Notes: generated by a model from the letters alone, not told the origin. DNA of 64,000 bases from Branchiostoma floridae (GCF_000003815.2 NC_049989.1:1787644-1851643), one strand, 5' to 3'; positions 1-12,560 are shown, numbered from the stretch's first letter. Program-made: numbers and translations.

Positions 1-127
1 TTCAAGGTTCATATAATATACAAGGAAGGAAAGAAGGTGCCTCAAGCAAGTTAAAGGGGAAGGGATACAACATGTAGCAACCCCTCCCTGTGAAATATAC
101 CCTTAAAACAGGACAATGGAAACTTGC

Positions 128-475
128 CAGGCCTCGAAATTCATTTTTGGGATTAGGTGCACTGGTGCACCCAGCTTAAAAAATTGGGTGCACAAAAAAA
201 TTTTTGGGTGCACCACTTAAATTTAAGTATCAACCTAATAATAAAACTTAGTTACAAGCTATCAAATTCTTAAACAAGTACCATGACAGACATTTTTATT
301 ATCTTTCTAACACTTAGATGTCAAGAATATGATGTATACTAGTATACTTTGATATCTTTACGTACATAAACGTAAGAAAATGGGTGCACCCTGTGCACCC
401 GTAGAAAATAATTGGGTGCACAGCTTCAATTTTGGGTGCACCTGGGTTCACATGCACCCAGTATTTCGAGCCCTG
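128..475 (+). mobile_element. CAGGGCTCGAAAT-type TIR element, GGGTGCAC family, copy 1
   Basis: 348 bp, bounded by CAGGCCTCGAAAT and ATTTCGAGCCCTG. The 5-bp duplication CTTGC occurs at 123-127 and 476-480. The interior is built from repeated GGGTGCAC motifs. No coding capacity. TIR style suggests a hAT-like non-autonomous element with 5-bp TSD; Transib is the alternative. Confidence 0.85.
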
Positions 476-816
476 CTTGCTGTTGGCCCTATGCTTGACA
501 AGTACTGAAGTAGGCATGACAAGGGTCTGAACAAACACTTTTCAAAGATTTAGATTATTACATGTCATGTCATGCACTGGACAAAGCCCACCAATGCTCT
601 ATGAAGTATAATACGCTTGGCAACTCAAAGCATCGTGTGGCATCTAGTAGTTGTGTAATTCAGATTCATGCCACAAAAGTGATGTAATGGTTTTGAGACA
701 GCGGGTGTAGACCCCAGCCTGATCGCAATATTATTAATATATATCTATCGTGCAGGGATTCAGTTTGCCTCACAGTGTAAGCCCTGGAAACAGTCTGGCA
801 TCCAGGCTATATTGGG

Positions 817-1186
817 CAGGGTTCGAAATACACATACTTTACTTGCAATTTGCACATAATTTTCAAGATTTGCATATAAAATATTCTGAACTTGCAATCT
901 TGCACATTGAAAATACCTCATTTTTACTATAGGCCGGGCCTATAGTAAAAATTTAGACACCCTACTCTAAGACAGAACGTCATCTGGACGTCGGTCTTTT
1001 TCCTTCCTTGTTTTTGCCGATAACTTTCTCCGGTAGCTTGTAATCAAAATTTGCCAATTCATTCTTGCGATCCTCGTCAGGATCGCGGCTTAGTTGTATT
1101 TTGCATGTGAATTTTTCAAATTGCACATAAAATTTTTGACAACTTGCAATTTTGCATGTAGCAACAAAAAAGTATTTCGATCCCTG
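817..1186. mobile_element. CAGGG-type TIR element, TTGCAC family
   Basis: 370 bp, starts CAGGGTTCGAAATAC and ends GTATTTCGATCCCTG, with perfect 5-bp duplication TTGGG (812-816, 1187-1191). The interior has TTGCACAT-type repeats and a central GGCCGGGCCTATAG palindrome. Ends are shared with the GGGTGCAC family but the interior is unrelated. Confidence 0.8.
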
Positions 1187-1757
1187 TTGGGTGTTAACAT
1201 TTTCATTTCACTTTATTCATATCGTTGTTTCCAAGCACACGATTCATTTTAGACCATTATTGCAGGGTAGCATGTAGTTGTACAGCTGTTAGGTTACAGT
1301 CTATTTGTCCTCCACTGCCACAAACACAATTGAATGTAATATTAACTCTCATAATTCCTCGGACTGCCACATTTTAAAAAGATATGAAATAGAATTGCAA
1401 ATTCTTGCCCGTGGGCAGATTACAGGTAACATGAAATGCTACAAACAGTGTACGATATTGCAAGTATCTCCTATAGTCTGAACTAATTCTATGGATATTT
1501 CTACAGAATTATGGATAACTGGGTTGAAATAGAAATAAGGTGAATTGATTTACCTTTTCAGCTCCTGCATGTGGCATTGTACTTCCTACACATCTACAGA
1601 ATAAAGAAGCATTTTTCAAATTCACCTTTCTAGAAAATAGACAGGAAGATATAGGGCTTCAAAATGGGATGGAATTAACTTTTCCCATCGCAAAAAACAT
1701 TTGATTCCTTGCAGTTTCCTTTTCAGTTAATGATGCTTCCAAAGTTAAGGATGTTTC

Positions 1758-2087
1758 TGTTGGGTTTTCCTCTTTGCAGCATCCGCTATGTGTTATTCTC
1801 ATCTACATGGAAAATATTGTGCAGAGTTAAGCTGAGTTTGAATTTTCCTCTTTACACTACAGCATCCGCTATGTGTCATTCTCATCTACAAGGCAAATAT
1901 TGTGGTGAGTTAAGCTGACTTTGAATTTTCCTCTTTGCAGCATCCACTATGTGTCATTCTCATCTACATGGCAAATAATGTGATGAGTTAAACTGAGTTT
2001 GAATTTTCCTCTTTACAGCAGCCGCTATGTGTCATTCTCATCTACAAGGCAAATAATGCGCAGAGTTAAGCCGAGTTTGAATTATTT
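1758..2087 (+). repeat. Tandem array of ~78-83 bp units with acceptor-like TTTCCTCTTTGCAG
   Basis: Four units with CATCCGCTATGTG-like starts at 1780, 1863, 1941 and 2019. Each is preceded by a pyrimidine tract and CAG, as a 3' splice site would be. The following 30 bases vary little. No matching exon is recognised. Confidence 0.75.
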
Positions 2088-2215
2088 AGGAACCTTGCCG
2101 GCTAAGCCCATAAAGAAGACTTTGTTGTCACACTTGAATCAAAACTACTGAAATGGGTGTAATGTTTCCTGACACCTGGGGACACACAGTTCCGTCAGAT
2201 GTCATTAAAGCTCCA

Positions 2216-2229
2216 GTAGCCATGGCAAC
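2216..2229. promoter_or_regulatory. Perfect RFX X-box motif
   Basis: GTAGCCATGGCAAC fits the X-box consensus GTNRCC-N2-RGYAAC exactly. No gene start is visible nearby, so it may be chance or a distal element. Confidence 0.25.
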
Positions 2230-2710
2230 CGTACCACGTTTTTGTAAACGTTGATAAACATCGTGTCATGCTACTAGTACCACTTGTGCCAGGAGTGTGT
2301 TCAGGTTGGTACAACAGAAAGTCCTTGTTTTTATTCAGAATATTCCTGGTTGAGATATGTACACTGTAATATTTGATGAACTGTAATCAGTGTTCCATGA
2401 TGCTTCAAGGATATAGAATGTGCTGCATGAATATTGATGTGAATGTGTGTGTGATGCATTGATTCGAAAGGCCTGTCTTCAATATTCATACGTATGAATC
2501 ACTTCTTGTGAAAATGATGAGTTGCCAGCAATTTTGAAATTCAAAGTAAATCAATAGAATTACATGAATATGTTATTGAATTGACATCCTTCTGTCTCGA
2601 CTGTCGAGAGAAAATTGTCAATGGAGTAGGCAAACAGTCACTTGCTGACGTGAGTTTGGCAACCTGTTTGCCTGGCCTGCACACCACTTTTTACGGTTAA
2701 GGAGGGGTGT

Positions 2711-3071
2711 CAGGGCTCGAAATTTATTTTTGGGATTAGGTGCACTGGTGCACCCAGCTTAAAAAATTGGGTGCACCGAAATATTTTTGGGTGCACCACT
2801 TAAATTTAAGTAGAATGTCAAAAAAAAAACTACTAACAAAACTTACTTACAGGCTATCAAATTCTTAAACAAGTATGAAATAACATGACAGACATTTTTA
2901 TCATCTTTCTAACACTTAGATGTCAAGAATATGATGTATACTAGTATACTTGATATCTTTCCATGCATAAACCTAAGAAAATATTTGGGTGCACCCACTG
3001 AAAAAAATTGGGTGCACAGTTCCAATTTTGAGTGCACCTGGGTGCACATGCACCCAGTATTTCGAGCCCTG
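2711..3071 (+). mobile_element. GGGTGCAC-family TIR element, copy 2
   Basis: 361 bp from CAGGGCTCGAAAT to ATTTCGAGCCCTG with perfect 5-bp duplication GGTGT (2706-2710, 3072-3076). Same orientation as copy 1. Confidence 0.88.
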
Positions 3072-3473
3072 GGTGTGCAATTCCTTCTCCACCCTCTCGT
3101 CTACTGGCACTCATAGTCCCACAGGTGCAGGAACTGCCACATGTATAAAATGGTCCCACTCAGATGCAGCTTTGTTGTTTGGAGTATCCGTCTCCTAGGA
3201 GGACTAAATCTGACAAGGATGTAAGGGGTTCCTCCTACCCTTGACTTGTATTTATAGCCGGTGTGTATGTATCATCACTGTAAAAAAATTGGTCAGCTAC
3301 ATCAGTACTGTCCATAAGGTAGAAATTGAGCCACAGCAGATCAAACATCTTTCATGATGTAATCATCACCTCCATGAAATATGTAGGTATTATTTTTGGC
3401 ATGTCTTTCTGTGTATGTGCCCTTTTGGTTTTGTGGACATTTGTGGTCAACAAAAACTGATAAGGAACAGCTG

Positions 3474-3660
3474 GATGAATTGGATTGGATTGTAGTGATA
3501 TTTGATATACGGTTTGTGGGTAGGTCCTTGAAACACCAAGGTAAAGGTCAAGTTAGGGCCTCCTGACAGCTAGCCTTGTTACTGCAGCAGAACTTCTGGT
3601 TTTGGTATCTTTTGTCCTGGATATGCTGTGGTCTTTGTTTAGTTTTAACTAGGATTATTA
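3474..3660 (+). repeat. Dispersed repeat with GGATTGTA...CTGCAGCAGAACTTC signature
   Basis: Fragment of a family also seen near 20990-21190, 36130-36480 and 39220-39350: a line about a recent 'ATGGATTG..GGTATGTGGGTAGG' block followed by TACTGCAGCAGAACTTC and a GGACATGCTG end. Fuller copies start with AAGGTTATGTTTT and a TG-rich tract. Confidence 0.6.
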
Positions 3661-3731
3661 GATAGATGCTAGCCTAACTAATAAAATTTTAGCAGCCTTT
3701 CCACTGATCTGGGAGGGGCTCCATATAGCCA

Positions 3732-3824
3732 GGATACCAGACCCCAGCCCGATCTCAAAAATATCTAAATTGTTCGATATTTACGATAGATATTTATGAG
3801 ATCTGGGGTCTGGTATCCGGGGTA
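3732..3824. repeat. 93-bp inverted repeat
   Basis: GGATACCAGACCCCAG at the left pairs with CTGGGGTCTGGTATCC at the right around an AT-rich centre (ATATTTACGATAGATAT). Probable small MITE or foldback; a part-copy is near 695-745. Confidence 0.6.
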
Positions 3825-4508
3825 GGCTCCATACAGCACTGAATAGGGAAAGTTTGTATTAGTGTTACACAGACAACTTCTACAATGTCTCAGTTCCAAA
3901 ATCATATCCAGTTGCTTGAGTAATTGCTATTTGATGTATCTTATTACCTGGATGTCTAACCTTTATCGACAAACTACTTCGTTGCCATTATAAATAGTCC
4001 CACCCTGCTTCTAGTTCTAGAACCCGAAGTTTCACCCACGGACTTCCTGACCAGACATTATATAATAACTTATCTTGAAAGCTTCCCGGACAGCAATTTT
4101 ATTGATTTGCCCTTTGCTGAACTATCTACCGCGATGATCTCCGAAGTCAAAATAGAAATGTTACCCATGGGGTTGTAACGGGCCCGCAAAACTGACACAA
4201 AGTTCTCCTGCAAGAGATGATATTCAGAAAGTAGATTACGTGTCATTATGATGACATATTGCGTATGTCCGCAGTCTGACATTTGAAATGTTTGGCCTGC
4301 AAATATTTGCCCTGTAGTATGGTTTTCCAATATCACCAGTCTGTCTTGTGTAAGTTGTGGTGTGGCCCGCTTGGTTCTCCATCGTGATCTCAAAACCCCA
4401 GTACAGCATCTACTTGCATCTCATGTCATGGCAGACTGTTCAAGAAAGTTAGACTAGTATTGTGAACACAATATCTCACTCAGTTCTAAAGAATCATCGG
4501 AAGGCAAG

Positions 4509-4571
4509 GCTTTAAATACCACCTGTATATGCAGGTTAGTGGAGGTATAATTGGAGCTGTGCAGGTATTTC
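4509..4571 (-). mobile_element. Fragment of TGCAGGT-family TIR element
   Basis: AAATACCACCTGTATATGCA and the following bases are the reverse of the end of the elements at 15830-16150 and 60200-60427. Only one end is present. Confidence 0.45.
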
Positions 4572-4577
4572 AGGTGG

Positions 4578-4801
4578 CAGGGCTGTCTGCAGGACCCATC
4601 CTTCTGTCCCGGAAAGGAAATTTGCTTGTTGGGACAGAAAATGATTTTACCCTATCCGTCCCAGAAATGACATCAAACTGTTGAAAACGTACTTTCATAG
4701 GCTTAGAATTATAGATTCGACCAGGAAAATCAAGAACGTGAATCTCAAACAATGAGTGGGACAGAAAAAAAAAATCTTAATCTAGACTAGAGACAGCCCT
4801 G
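4578..4801. mobile_element. CAGGGCTGTCT TIR element, GTCCC family
   Basis: 224 bp with perfect 11-bp inverted ends CAGGGCTGTCT / AGACAGCCCTG. I see no clean 5-bp duplication. The flanks carry an ATGGCAGACTG direct repeat (about 4428 and 4803). A reverse-oriented part-copy lies at about 55375-55440. Confidence 0.65.
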
Positions 4802-5918
4802 TATGGCAGACTGCTAGTGACCACAATGTCTCAGTTCCGGAGGATCATCGACACACAGCAACTAACAGTTCTTTTCAACCTGCTGTTTCCTGTTTGAAAC
4901 AGGTACAAAACTCAATGTGCCAGCAGAAATACAGAACATATCATTTTTGCTCAGTTTCTTCCTCTTCTTGTTCCCTCCCAAAACAAGTGAGGTTAACTAC
5001 CTGTACCAGACGGCTGTCACCATGGTTACCGGTTTAAAGTAGAAGACACCCTGTGGTGTTCAATTACATTTTGTAGCAAGTGGCAGGATATAGCTGGAGG
5101 GGCTGGTTTACATATAAATGAATTGTGTTTTGAGTAAGGCATGATCTAGACACGGTTTTTCCCGATAGCGGCGAGCCAACAACCTCTCGCCGACAGCTTT
5201 TTTTCAGCGTCTAGATGGAACTGCACTATTGCCATAAAGATATCGGGAAAATTTCTCCTGAAAGGTCCGGACCATTCTTACGTAGTGTAGATAAGCAGGG
5301 GTCCCCGACAGCTTCCGCGCGCGTGTAGATGTGTCCCGACTTCGGGATGGCTCATTAGCATACAACGCGGGCTCATTAGGCTATATAGCTGTTTATGACT
5401 GCAAGCGCCATGGGTGTCCCGCGGCCAACGTTCCAGATCCCTCCCGACACATCCACAGATATCGGTAAAACCTGTGTATAGATTGGGCCTAAGAGTAAAC
5501 AGAGCAGTAGTTTGGTAGGCTATGCAGACCATGTAAAGGTAATTGTTGTATTTGCTTGCAATATTACCATTTTGAGAAACTTTCAATGATCAATTCTACT
5601 GCCTGGATCATTTGTTACCTTCTTAATGTCAAATGTGCGGTTTTTTTTTCCTGCGACATTCATTTCTTTATCTGGAAGGAACGAAAATCAAAGGTAAGAA
5701 TTGCGCTGAAGGTGAAATGGTGTGCGCTGGCATTTAAGCCAGGAGCAAGGTAATTACCACACGGGGACCTGATACAGCTAAAGGGTGGAGAGAAGGTCAG
5801 GGAAGAACCCGGGGAGTGTAACCAACAAAATGCCAGTCGCAACATGCCGTCATTTTGCACGGTCGGACTGTGAATGGGTTGCACTGCAGGCGATTCCGAC
5901 GCTGCTGGGCTGCGACAT
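4802..5918. other. No gene recognised
   Basis: Unique-looking sequence between repeats. A 102-codon minus-strand frame (5278-5586) and others have no family features. An X-box-like GTCACCATGGTTAC near 5017 misses the consensus by one base. Confidence 0.4.
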
Positions 5919-8243
5919 ACATTCTGGTACAAACATGTGGCTGGAAACTTGTGCTGAAGTCCTGAAGTATAAATTACATTCTGGTACAAACATGTGGCTG
6001 GAAACTTGTGCTGAAGTCCTGAAGTATAAATTACATTCTGGTACAAACATGTGGCTGGAAACTTGTGCTGAAGTCCTAAAGTATAAATTACATTCTGGTA
6101 CAACATGCCGCTGGAAACTTGTGCAGAAGTCCTGAAGTATAAATTACATTCTGGTACAACATGCCGCTCATGGAAACTTGTGCAGAAGTCCTGAAGTATA
6201 AATTACATTCTGGTACAAACATGTGGCTGGAAACTTGTGCAGAAGTCCTGAAGTATAAATTACATTCTGGTACAAACATGTGGCTGGAAACTTGTGCAGA
6301 AGTCCTGGAGTATAAATTACATTCTGGTACAAACATGTGGCTGGAAACTTGTGCAGAAGTCCTGAAGTATAAATTACATCCTGGTACAACATGCCACTGG
6401 AAACTTGTACAGAAGTCCTGAAGTATAAATTACATTCTGGTACAAACATGTGGCTGGAAACTTGTGCAGAAGTCCTGAAGTATAAATTACATTCTGGTGC
6501 AAACATGTGGCTGGAAACTTGTGCAGAAGTCCTGAAGTATAAATTACATTCTGGTACAAACATGCCGCTGGAAACTTGTGCAGAAGTCCTGAAGTATAAA
6601 TTACATTCTGGTACAACATGCCACTGGAAACTTGTGCAGAAGTCCTGAAGTATAAATCACATTCTGGTACAAACATGTGGCTGGAAACTTGTGCAGAAGT
6701 CCTGAAGTATAAATTACATTCTGGTACAACATGTCGCTGGAAACTTGTGCAGAAGTCCTGAAGTATAAATTACATTCTGGTACAAACATGTGGCTGGAAA
6801 CTTGTGCACAAAGTCCTGAAGTATAAATTACATCCTGGTACAAACATGCCGCTGGAAACTTGTGCAGAAGTCCTGAAGTATAAATTACGTACATTCTGGT
6901 ACAAACATGTGGCTGGAAACTTGTGCAGAAGTCCTGAAGTATAAATTACATTCTGGTACAAACATGTGGCTGGAAACTTGTGCAGAAGTCCTGAAGTATA
7001 AATTACATTCTGGTACAAACATGTGGCTGGAAACTTGTGCACAAAGTCCTGAAGTATAAATTACATCCTGGTACAACATGCCACTGGAAACTTGTGCAGA
7101 AGTCCTGAAGGCCACTGGAAACTTGTGCAGAAGTCCTGAAGTATAAATTACATCCTGGTACAACATGCCACTGGAAACTTGTGCAGAAGTCCTGAAGTAT
7201 AAATTACATTCTGGTACAAACATGTGGCTGGAAACTTGTGCAGAAGTCCTGAAGTCCTGAAGTATAAATTACATTCTGGTACAAACATGTGGCTGGAAAC
7301 TTGTGCAGAAGTCCTGAAGTATAAATTACATTCTGGTACAAACATGCCGCTGGAAACTTGTGCAGAAGTCCTGAAGTATAAATTACATTCTGGTACAAAC
7401 ATGTGGCTGGAAACTTGTGCAGAAGTCCTGAGGTATAAATTACATCCTGGTACAAACATGTGGCTGGAAACTTGTGCAGAAGTCCTGAAGTATAAATTAC
7501 ATTCTGGTACAAACATGTGGCTGGAAACTTGTGCAGAAGTCCTGAAGTCCTGAAGTATAAATTACATTCTGGTACAAACATGTGGCTGGAAACTTGTGCA
7601 GAAGTCCTGAAGTATAAATTACATTCTGGTACAAACATGCCGCTGGAAACTTGTGCAGAAGTCCTGAAGTATAAATTACATTCTGGTACAAACATGTGGC
7701 TGGAAACTTGTGCAGAAGTCCTGAGGTATAAATTACATCCTGGTACAAACATGTGGCTGGAAACTTGTGCAGAAGTCCTGAAGTATAAATTACATTCTGG
7801 TACAAACATGTGGCTGGAAACTTGTGCAGAAGTCCTGAAGTATAAATTACATCCTGGTACAAACATGTGGCTGGAAACTTGTGCAGAAGTCCTGAGGTAT
7901 AAATTACATTCTGGTACAAACATGTGGCTGGAAACTTGTGCAGAAGTCCTGAAGTATAAATTACATCCTGGTACAACATGCCACTGGAAACTTGTACAGA
8001 AGTCCTGAAGTATAAATTACATTCTGGTACAAACATGTGGCTGGAAACTTGTGCAGAAGTCCTGAAGTATAAATTACATTCTGGTACAACATGTCGCGGG
8101 AAACTTGTGCAGAAGTCCTGAAGTATGAATTACATTCTGGTACAAACATGTGGCTGGAAACTTGTGCAGAAGTCCTGAAGTATAAATTACATTCTGGTAC
8201 AACATGCCGCTGGAAACTTGTGCAGAATTGCAGCAGTATAAAT
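5919..8243. repeat. 57-bp minisatellite array, about 41 copies
   Basis: The unit starts ACATTCTGGTACAAACATGT and ends GAAGTCCTGAAGTATAAATT. Because 57 is a multiple of three and the unit lacks stops in some frames, it gives long reading frames on both strands (LHSGTNMWLETCAEVLKYK on plus). Many units have a 1-bp deletion (ACAACATG, 56 bp) that shifts frame, so it is not a protein-coding array. From about 7200 a higher-order unit of 293 bp (five units plus an 8-bp GAAGTCCT duplication) repeats twice. Confidence 0.97.
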
Positions 8244-9350
8244 CAGGTTGTGTAAGTGTCATAAAGGGATGTTTGTAAAAAAAAATGTATGTGTAGTTGG
8301 AGATCTTGACTCAAAGTTACATGGAAAAAGTTGTCCTCATTGTAGTTGTACCAACTTGTACTATACAGAACATGAAAACTTCGGCAAAATATTTTTAAAA
8401 AGACGGTAACAACAGAAACTCATTTCAATACTAGTACTATGTATCATTTGTTTAACTTTTGGAATTATGGGTGCTGCGTCATGATCAAGTATTAACACAT
8501 GGCAAGGTTTTCAATGTCTGTAGCCGCTATGCATCAGACTATGATGCCTGTGGATGATTGATTGACTGATTGATTGATTGAAGTTTTTCAACCTGTTGCA
8601 AGTCCTTTAAGGTGCGTGTTGTAGAATTTTGATGCCGAGACTACATATGAGTTTGTAAGTCTCTATTCAGATTGTCAGTTGCAAGTAATTTTGAACATAG
8701 TAGTGTCATTTTTTTCACAATTCTAGCATTGTTAAACTACACAAAAGCGAGCCATGCAAGACCACATATTGTTCAGTAGCCTACAGAAAACTCCCCAGCT
8801 GTAAAATATTGGCCCAAATGACTGACAACTCAAGTAAAGCTAAGGGCACAACTGGCCGTACGTGCAAATACGTGCATATTTGAAACAATCTCACGACACA
8901 GCAAAGTTGCATTAGTATGCTGTGAATATCATTTTGCAGTAGATTTGCCATCAAAATACTTCTGTAATAAACACCAAAAGCTGCAGCAAACCCATAGAAA
9001 TAGCAAATTCAAAATAAATCCAGCCTGAAAATTTCAAGATTTTAGAATAAACATCTGGCATATAAGAGTAGCGTCTACATATACTACATACATGTACAAT
9101 CCTGGAGACACTCATTATTTTCATAGTATCGTAGTCATGTTTTACTAGATGAAGGATTTCATCTTTCATGTATTTGTGACATATTGACATTGATGTGTCA
9201 TTTGAGGTATCATAATGTGATACTGAACATCCAGCAAAAAAAAAAAAGAATTTTCTTGAGCTGTTTCTAAATATTCAGTGTCTTTCTAGATTTGTGAATT
9301 TGTGTTTTTCTAATTGAAACGTGGATACTCATCAGCCTGTTCCTTGCTGT
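8244..9350. other. No gene recognised, AT-rich
   Basis: Contains a short GATT repeat near 8555-8580 and nothing else I can name. Confidence 0.4.
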
Positions 9351-9359
9351 TTTCACAGT

Positions 9360-10325
9360 TATCCAAGTACTATGCATTTTTAGGGGAAGGGTTTAGCTAT
9401 CTGACCCTTGCGTCGGTAGTTAGTACTCTTCAGTTGATGTCTAGAATTTTCAGCACCACCCATTATCCATATGCTATGAGCCACTTATACTAAATCTAAA
9501 CCTGACATTTTTTGGTGTTTTCAAAGTTACCTAAAAAAATGTATGCATTTTTAGGGGGAGGGTTTAGCCATGCGAGTGTGACCCTTGCGTTAGTTAGTCC
9601 TCTTCAGTTGTTGTCTAGAATTTTCAGTACCACATGTTCAACAAGCTATTAGTATCTAAGGAACCTAGAGCTATGTATAGCAGATTAGAAAACATTAGTA
9701 GCAGACATGAGCACAGCACTCGTCTTGCGACAAGTGGTGGTTTTAGATTACCTAAGCCAAGAACTGCGGCCTTGACAAGGACCTTCTTGTATAGATGCAC
9801 CAAGTCATATAACACTTTCCCACCACAAATGAAAGCAACCTCACCTTCCATTTTCAAAACACACATTGTGAATTGGATCCGGACAAAAATCAACACAAAC
9901 AAACCCTTGCAGGATTGGTGGTAGACGAATTTGTATGTTGATATGATGTAGATAATTGACTTGTGTTGTGGATATTTTCTTTGTTAATTACACCCATTTG
10001 GTTATTTTATTTATGGTTTCTACGATTGATGTTTTGTTACTTATGACCTCTGACCCCTCCTCATTACTTCTGTTTACTGAGTTTATGTTACATTTTTGTA
10101 ATCAATTCACTTCAGTTTTTCTTATGTCATACAGTATACATGTACTTTTGTTGACTTTATGTTATTTGATGGTTTTAATTTGTAATGTTGATGGACGACT
10201 CCAGGAAGAATAGAGTTATGATAATAATTGTAACTCTAATTGGAGATCGAAATAAACAAACAAACAAACCCATTATCCATATGCTATGAGCCACTCGTAC
10301 TAAATTTAAACGTGACATTTTGGTA
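9360..10325 (+). repeat. Two tandem copies of a ~170-bp segment, second split by a LINE
   Basis: ATGCATTTTTAGGGG, GGTTTAGC, TCTAGAATTTTCAG and CCATTATCCATATGCTATGA occur in order in both copies. In the first copy they are continuous (9373-9515). In the second they are split by the LINE at 9633-10268. Confidence 0.85.
9633..10268 (+). mobile_element. 5'-truncated LINE, reverse-transcriptase C-terminus and 3' UTR
   Basis: A 96-codon frame (9634-9924) has the pattern of the last part of a non-LTR retrotransposon ORF2: HEHSTRLATSGGFRLPKPRT, FLYRCTKSYNTFPPQM, SIFKTHIVNWI. It is followed by ~300 bp of 3' UTR and an AAATAAACAAACAAACAAAC tail. The empty site in the neighbouring tandem copy fixes both edges. 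Confidence 0.8.
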
Positions 10326-10725
10326 ATAGATGTTGGAAATCCCACCTTCTGCCCCTGTATTAATTTGCTCTGGTCTACCGAGTCAGAAACATTCTGCTTA
10401 ATTGGCTGTCAGCGAGTGATGTGTACCCTGTTTCAGCCAGCGCTGCCACTGAAAGCCCGCGGATTCCAGGTTCGCTCTTTCCGTTTTAAGTCCAAAATTG
10501 ATCTCCGACACCATGATCAGATGGATGGCTAATGGAGTGGGCACTTTCCCTGTCTGCTCCAATGTTGTTACAGCTATTATGGATGTTTTACCAGAGAGCC
10601 AGGCCTACCTCTGACCTTTAGGTGTGCTATAAAATGGTATTTTGATAGGAGGGAGATCAGTTTTCAGTTGACTCTCTGATCTGTCAGGGGCAAGCCAGGC
10701 AGGAGAGAACCTGCAGCTGAGTAAG

Positions 10726-11980
10726 GTAACGTTTACGTTCTGTGTATGTGATGCTTTAAATATGTGTGTATGTAGATACACGTACAGCATTGCTTGTTGT
10801 GTATCTGGGGAAGACTCCATTAGTACATGAAGTTACATTTATATTATATAGATGATGTATTGTGGACTTGAGAAGGTTATGTTTCTTTTTCATTCAGGTA
10901 ACGTTACAGCTGTACATTCTTTGTATATACTGTACATGGCATTGCTTGTTGTATATCTATGGAAGACTCCTTTAGTACATTGTACATAAACTTGATGAAG
11001 TTTCATTTGTATCTACATTAGATGATGTTTAAGTATTGTGGACTGGTGAAGGTTATGTTTCTTTTTCATTCAGATAACGTTCCAGCTTAATGTACTTCAC
11101 ATACTGTGTATGTGACATTTTGGATATGTGTACATTCTGTTTATACAGCATTGCTTGGTTTGTATATATCTGGGGAAGACTCTAATAGTATTCTGCCCGT
11201 TAGTACCTGAAGGTACATTTGAATGTACAGTGTATAAACATTGGATAATGTTCATTGTCATGTATTGTGGACTGGATAAGGTTGGTAATGCGTTTCTTTT
11301 TCATTCAGGTAACGTTACAGCTTTACATTCTGTGTCTGCATGGTCTTAAACCTGTATATATTCTGGATATACAGCATTGCTTCTTGCATATCTGGAGAGG
11401 ACTCTCATAGTTTTCTGCACTTCCTTAAGACTCTTAGAGTATAGATGAATGATGAAGGCAGGGATAAACAAGTCCACTAGCCCTATTGTCCAGGGCAAGT
11501 GAAAGTGCTGTTCGGGCAAGTGCATGTCCTACCCAATTGTCCGATCGGGCAAGTAAGATTTTTCCATTGATTTTAGTGAAATTTTGATATACTTGTTACT
11601 TTTTACAGTCATGACATCAAGCAATTGTCTACAGAGAATTCCATTGCTGGAAGTGAAAATGCATATACTAGTAACAGTGACATTCGAATTTTGGGCAAGT
11701 GAAAAATTGGTTTGGGCAAGTACATTTTTTATGTGCTTGCCCGATAGGACAAGTGGATTTTAGAAAACTTGTTCAACCTACATGCACATCAGATTTCATT
11801 CAGGTAACGTTGCAGTTGTACATTCCGTGTCTTTGGCATTTTAAAGTGTGACTTTCTATATTCTGCAGAATATACACACTTTTTATATATATATACAGTA
11901 TTTGTTCTTGTATATCTGGGGAAGACTTTCATAGTTTTCTGCACTTCTATAGACTATTAGATTACATAAAGCTATACAGG
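10726..11980. repeat. Degenerate tandem array, 171-236 bp units starting GGTAACGTT
   Basis: Units start at 10726, 10897, 11073, 11309 and 11803. Each has CATTGCTT, TATCTGGGGAAGACT and a final TTTCTTTTTCATTCAG before the next GGTAACGTT. The fourth is enlarged by an inserted GGGCAAGT element (11459-11790). Confidence 0.85.
11459..11790. mobile_element. GGGCAAGT-family element inside the tandem array
   Basis: Starts CAGGGATAAACAAGTCCACT and ends with a decayed inverse (AAGTGGATTTTAGAAAACTT). The interior repeats GGGCAAGT. The left end matches the CAGGG style; the right end is too worn to read a duplication. Confidence 0.55.
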
Positions 11981-12289
11981 TATGCATTGGTTGATATACA
12001 AATATTGTATAATGGCCTGTTAATGAATAATCTATTTAATATATCCTGCACACTGACTTGTTATTCTGTGGTCATGCCAGCTGTAAGATTAAAAAAATGC
12101 TATTACAGTTTTTGGCACGCGGTGGTTAAGGCCATGTTTTATTCAGTGCAGAGTTACTAAGAGCACTCTAACGTTGGAGGCTGATGGGGAAGCGTTGGTA
12201 AATTTGTGAGTTAGAAGATATTTGATACTTTTGACCTTGACAAATTCAGATCAGGTGGCCAGGTACATGTTGTCAGGTTAATTCTAATA

Positions 12290-12560
12290 AGGGCAACTAT
12301 TTCACACCATAGGATAGTGGCATATAGAATACAACACGGTGTATTCCGTATCACCCGAGGTACCAGCCCGACTGCGGAAAGGATCGCCCGGTAATCCAGT
12401 ATTCGAATTTTCTACCATGCCGTATTCGGCCCCTTTTAAATAGTTCGATTCACTCGAGGGAAGCCTGTGTGATACAACTTCCGAACCTGTGTGATTCGGA
12501 AAGTTATCACACAGTCTGGAACCCCGGTATCGAATGTTTTCACGTCACGGGTATGACATA
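12290..12560. repeat. Dispersed repeat with GTATCGAA / ATGTCATACC motifs
   Basis: Shares GAAGCCTGTGTGATAC, a GTATCGAA-type motif and GGTATGACA with 29255-29345 and, reversed, with 62615-62705. Elsewhere these motifs form the tail of a tRNA-headed SINE. Confidence 0.5.

Noticed and set aside
5919-8243. CRISPR-like regular repeat
   Set aside because: Direct 57-bp units without spacers, in an animal genome.
5660-8262. Many overlapping reading frames of up to 239 codons on both strands in the minisatellite
   Set aside because: They are translations of the 57-bp repeat. Single-base deletions in many units shift the frame, so no frame is maintained.
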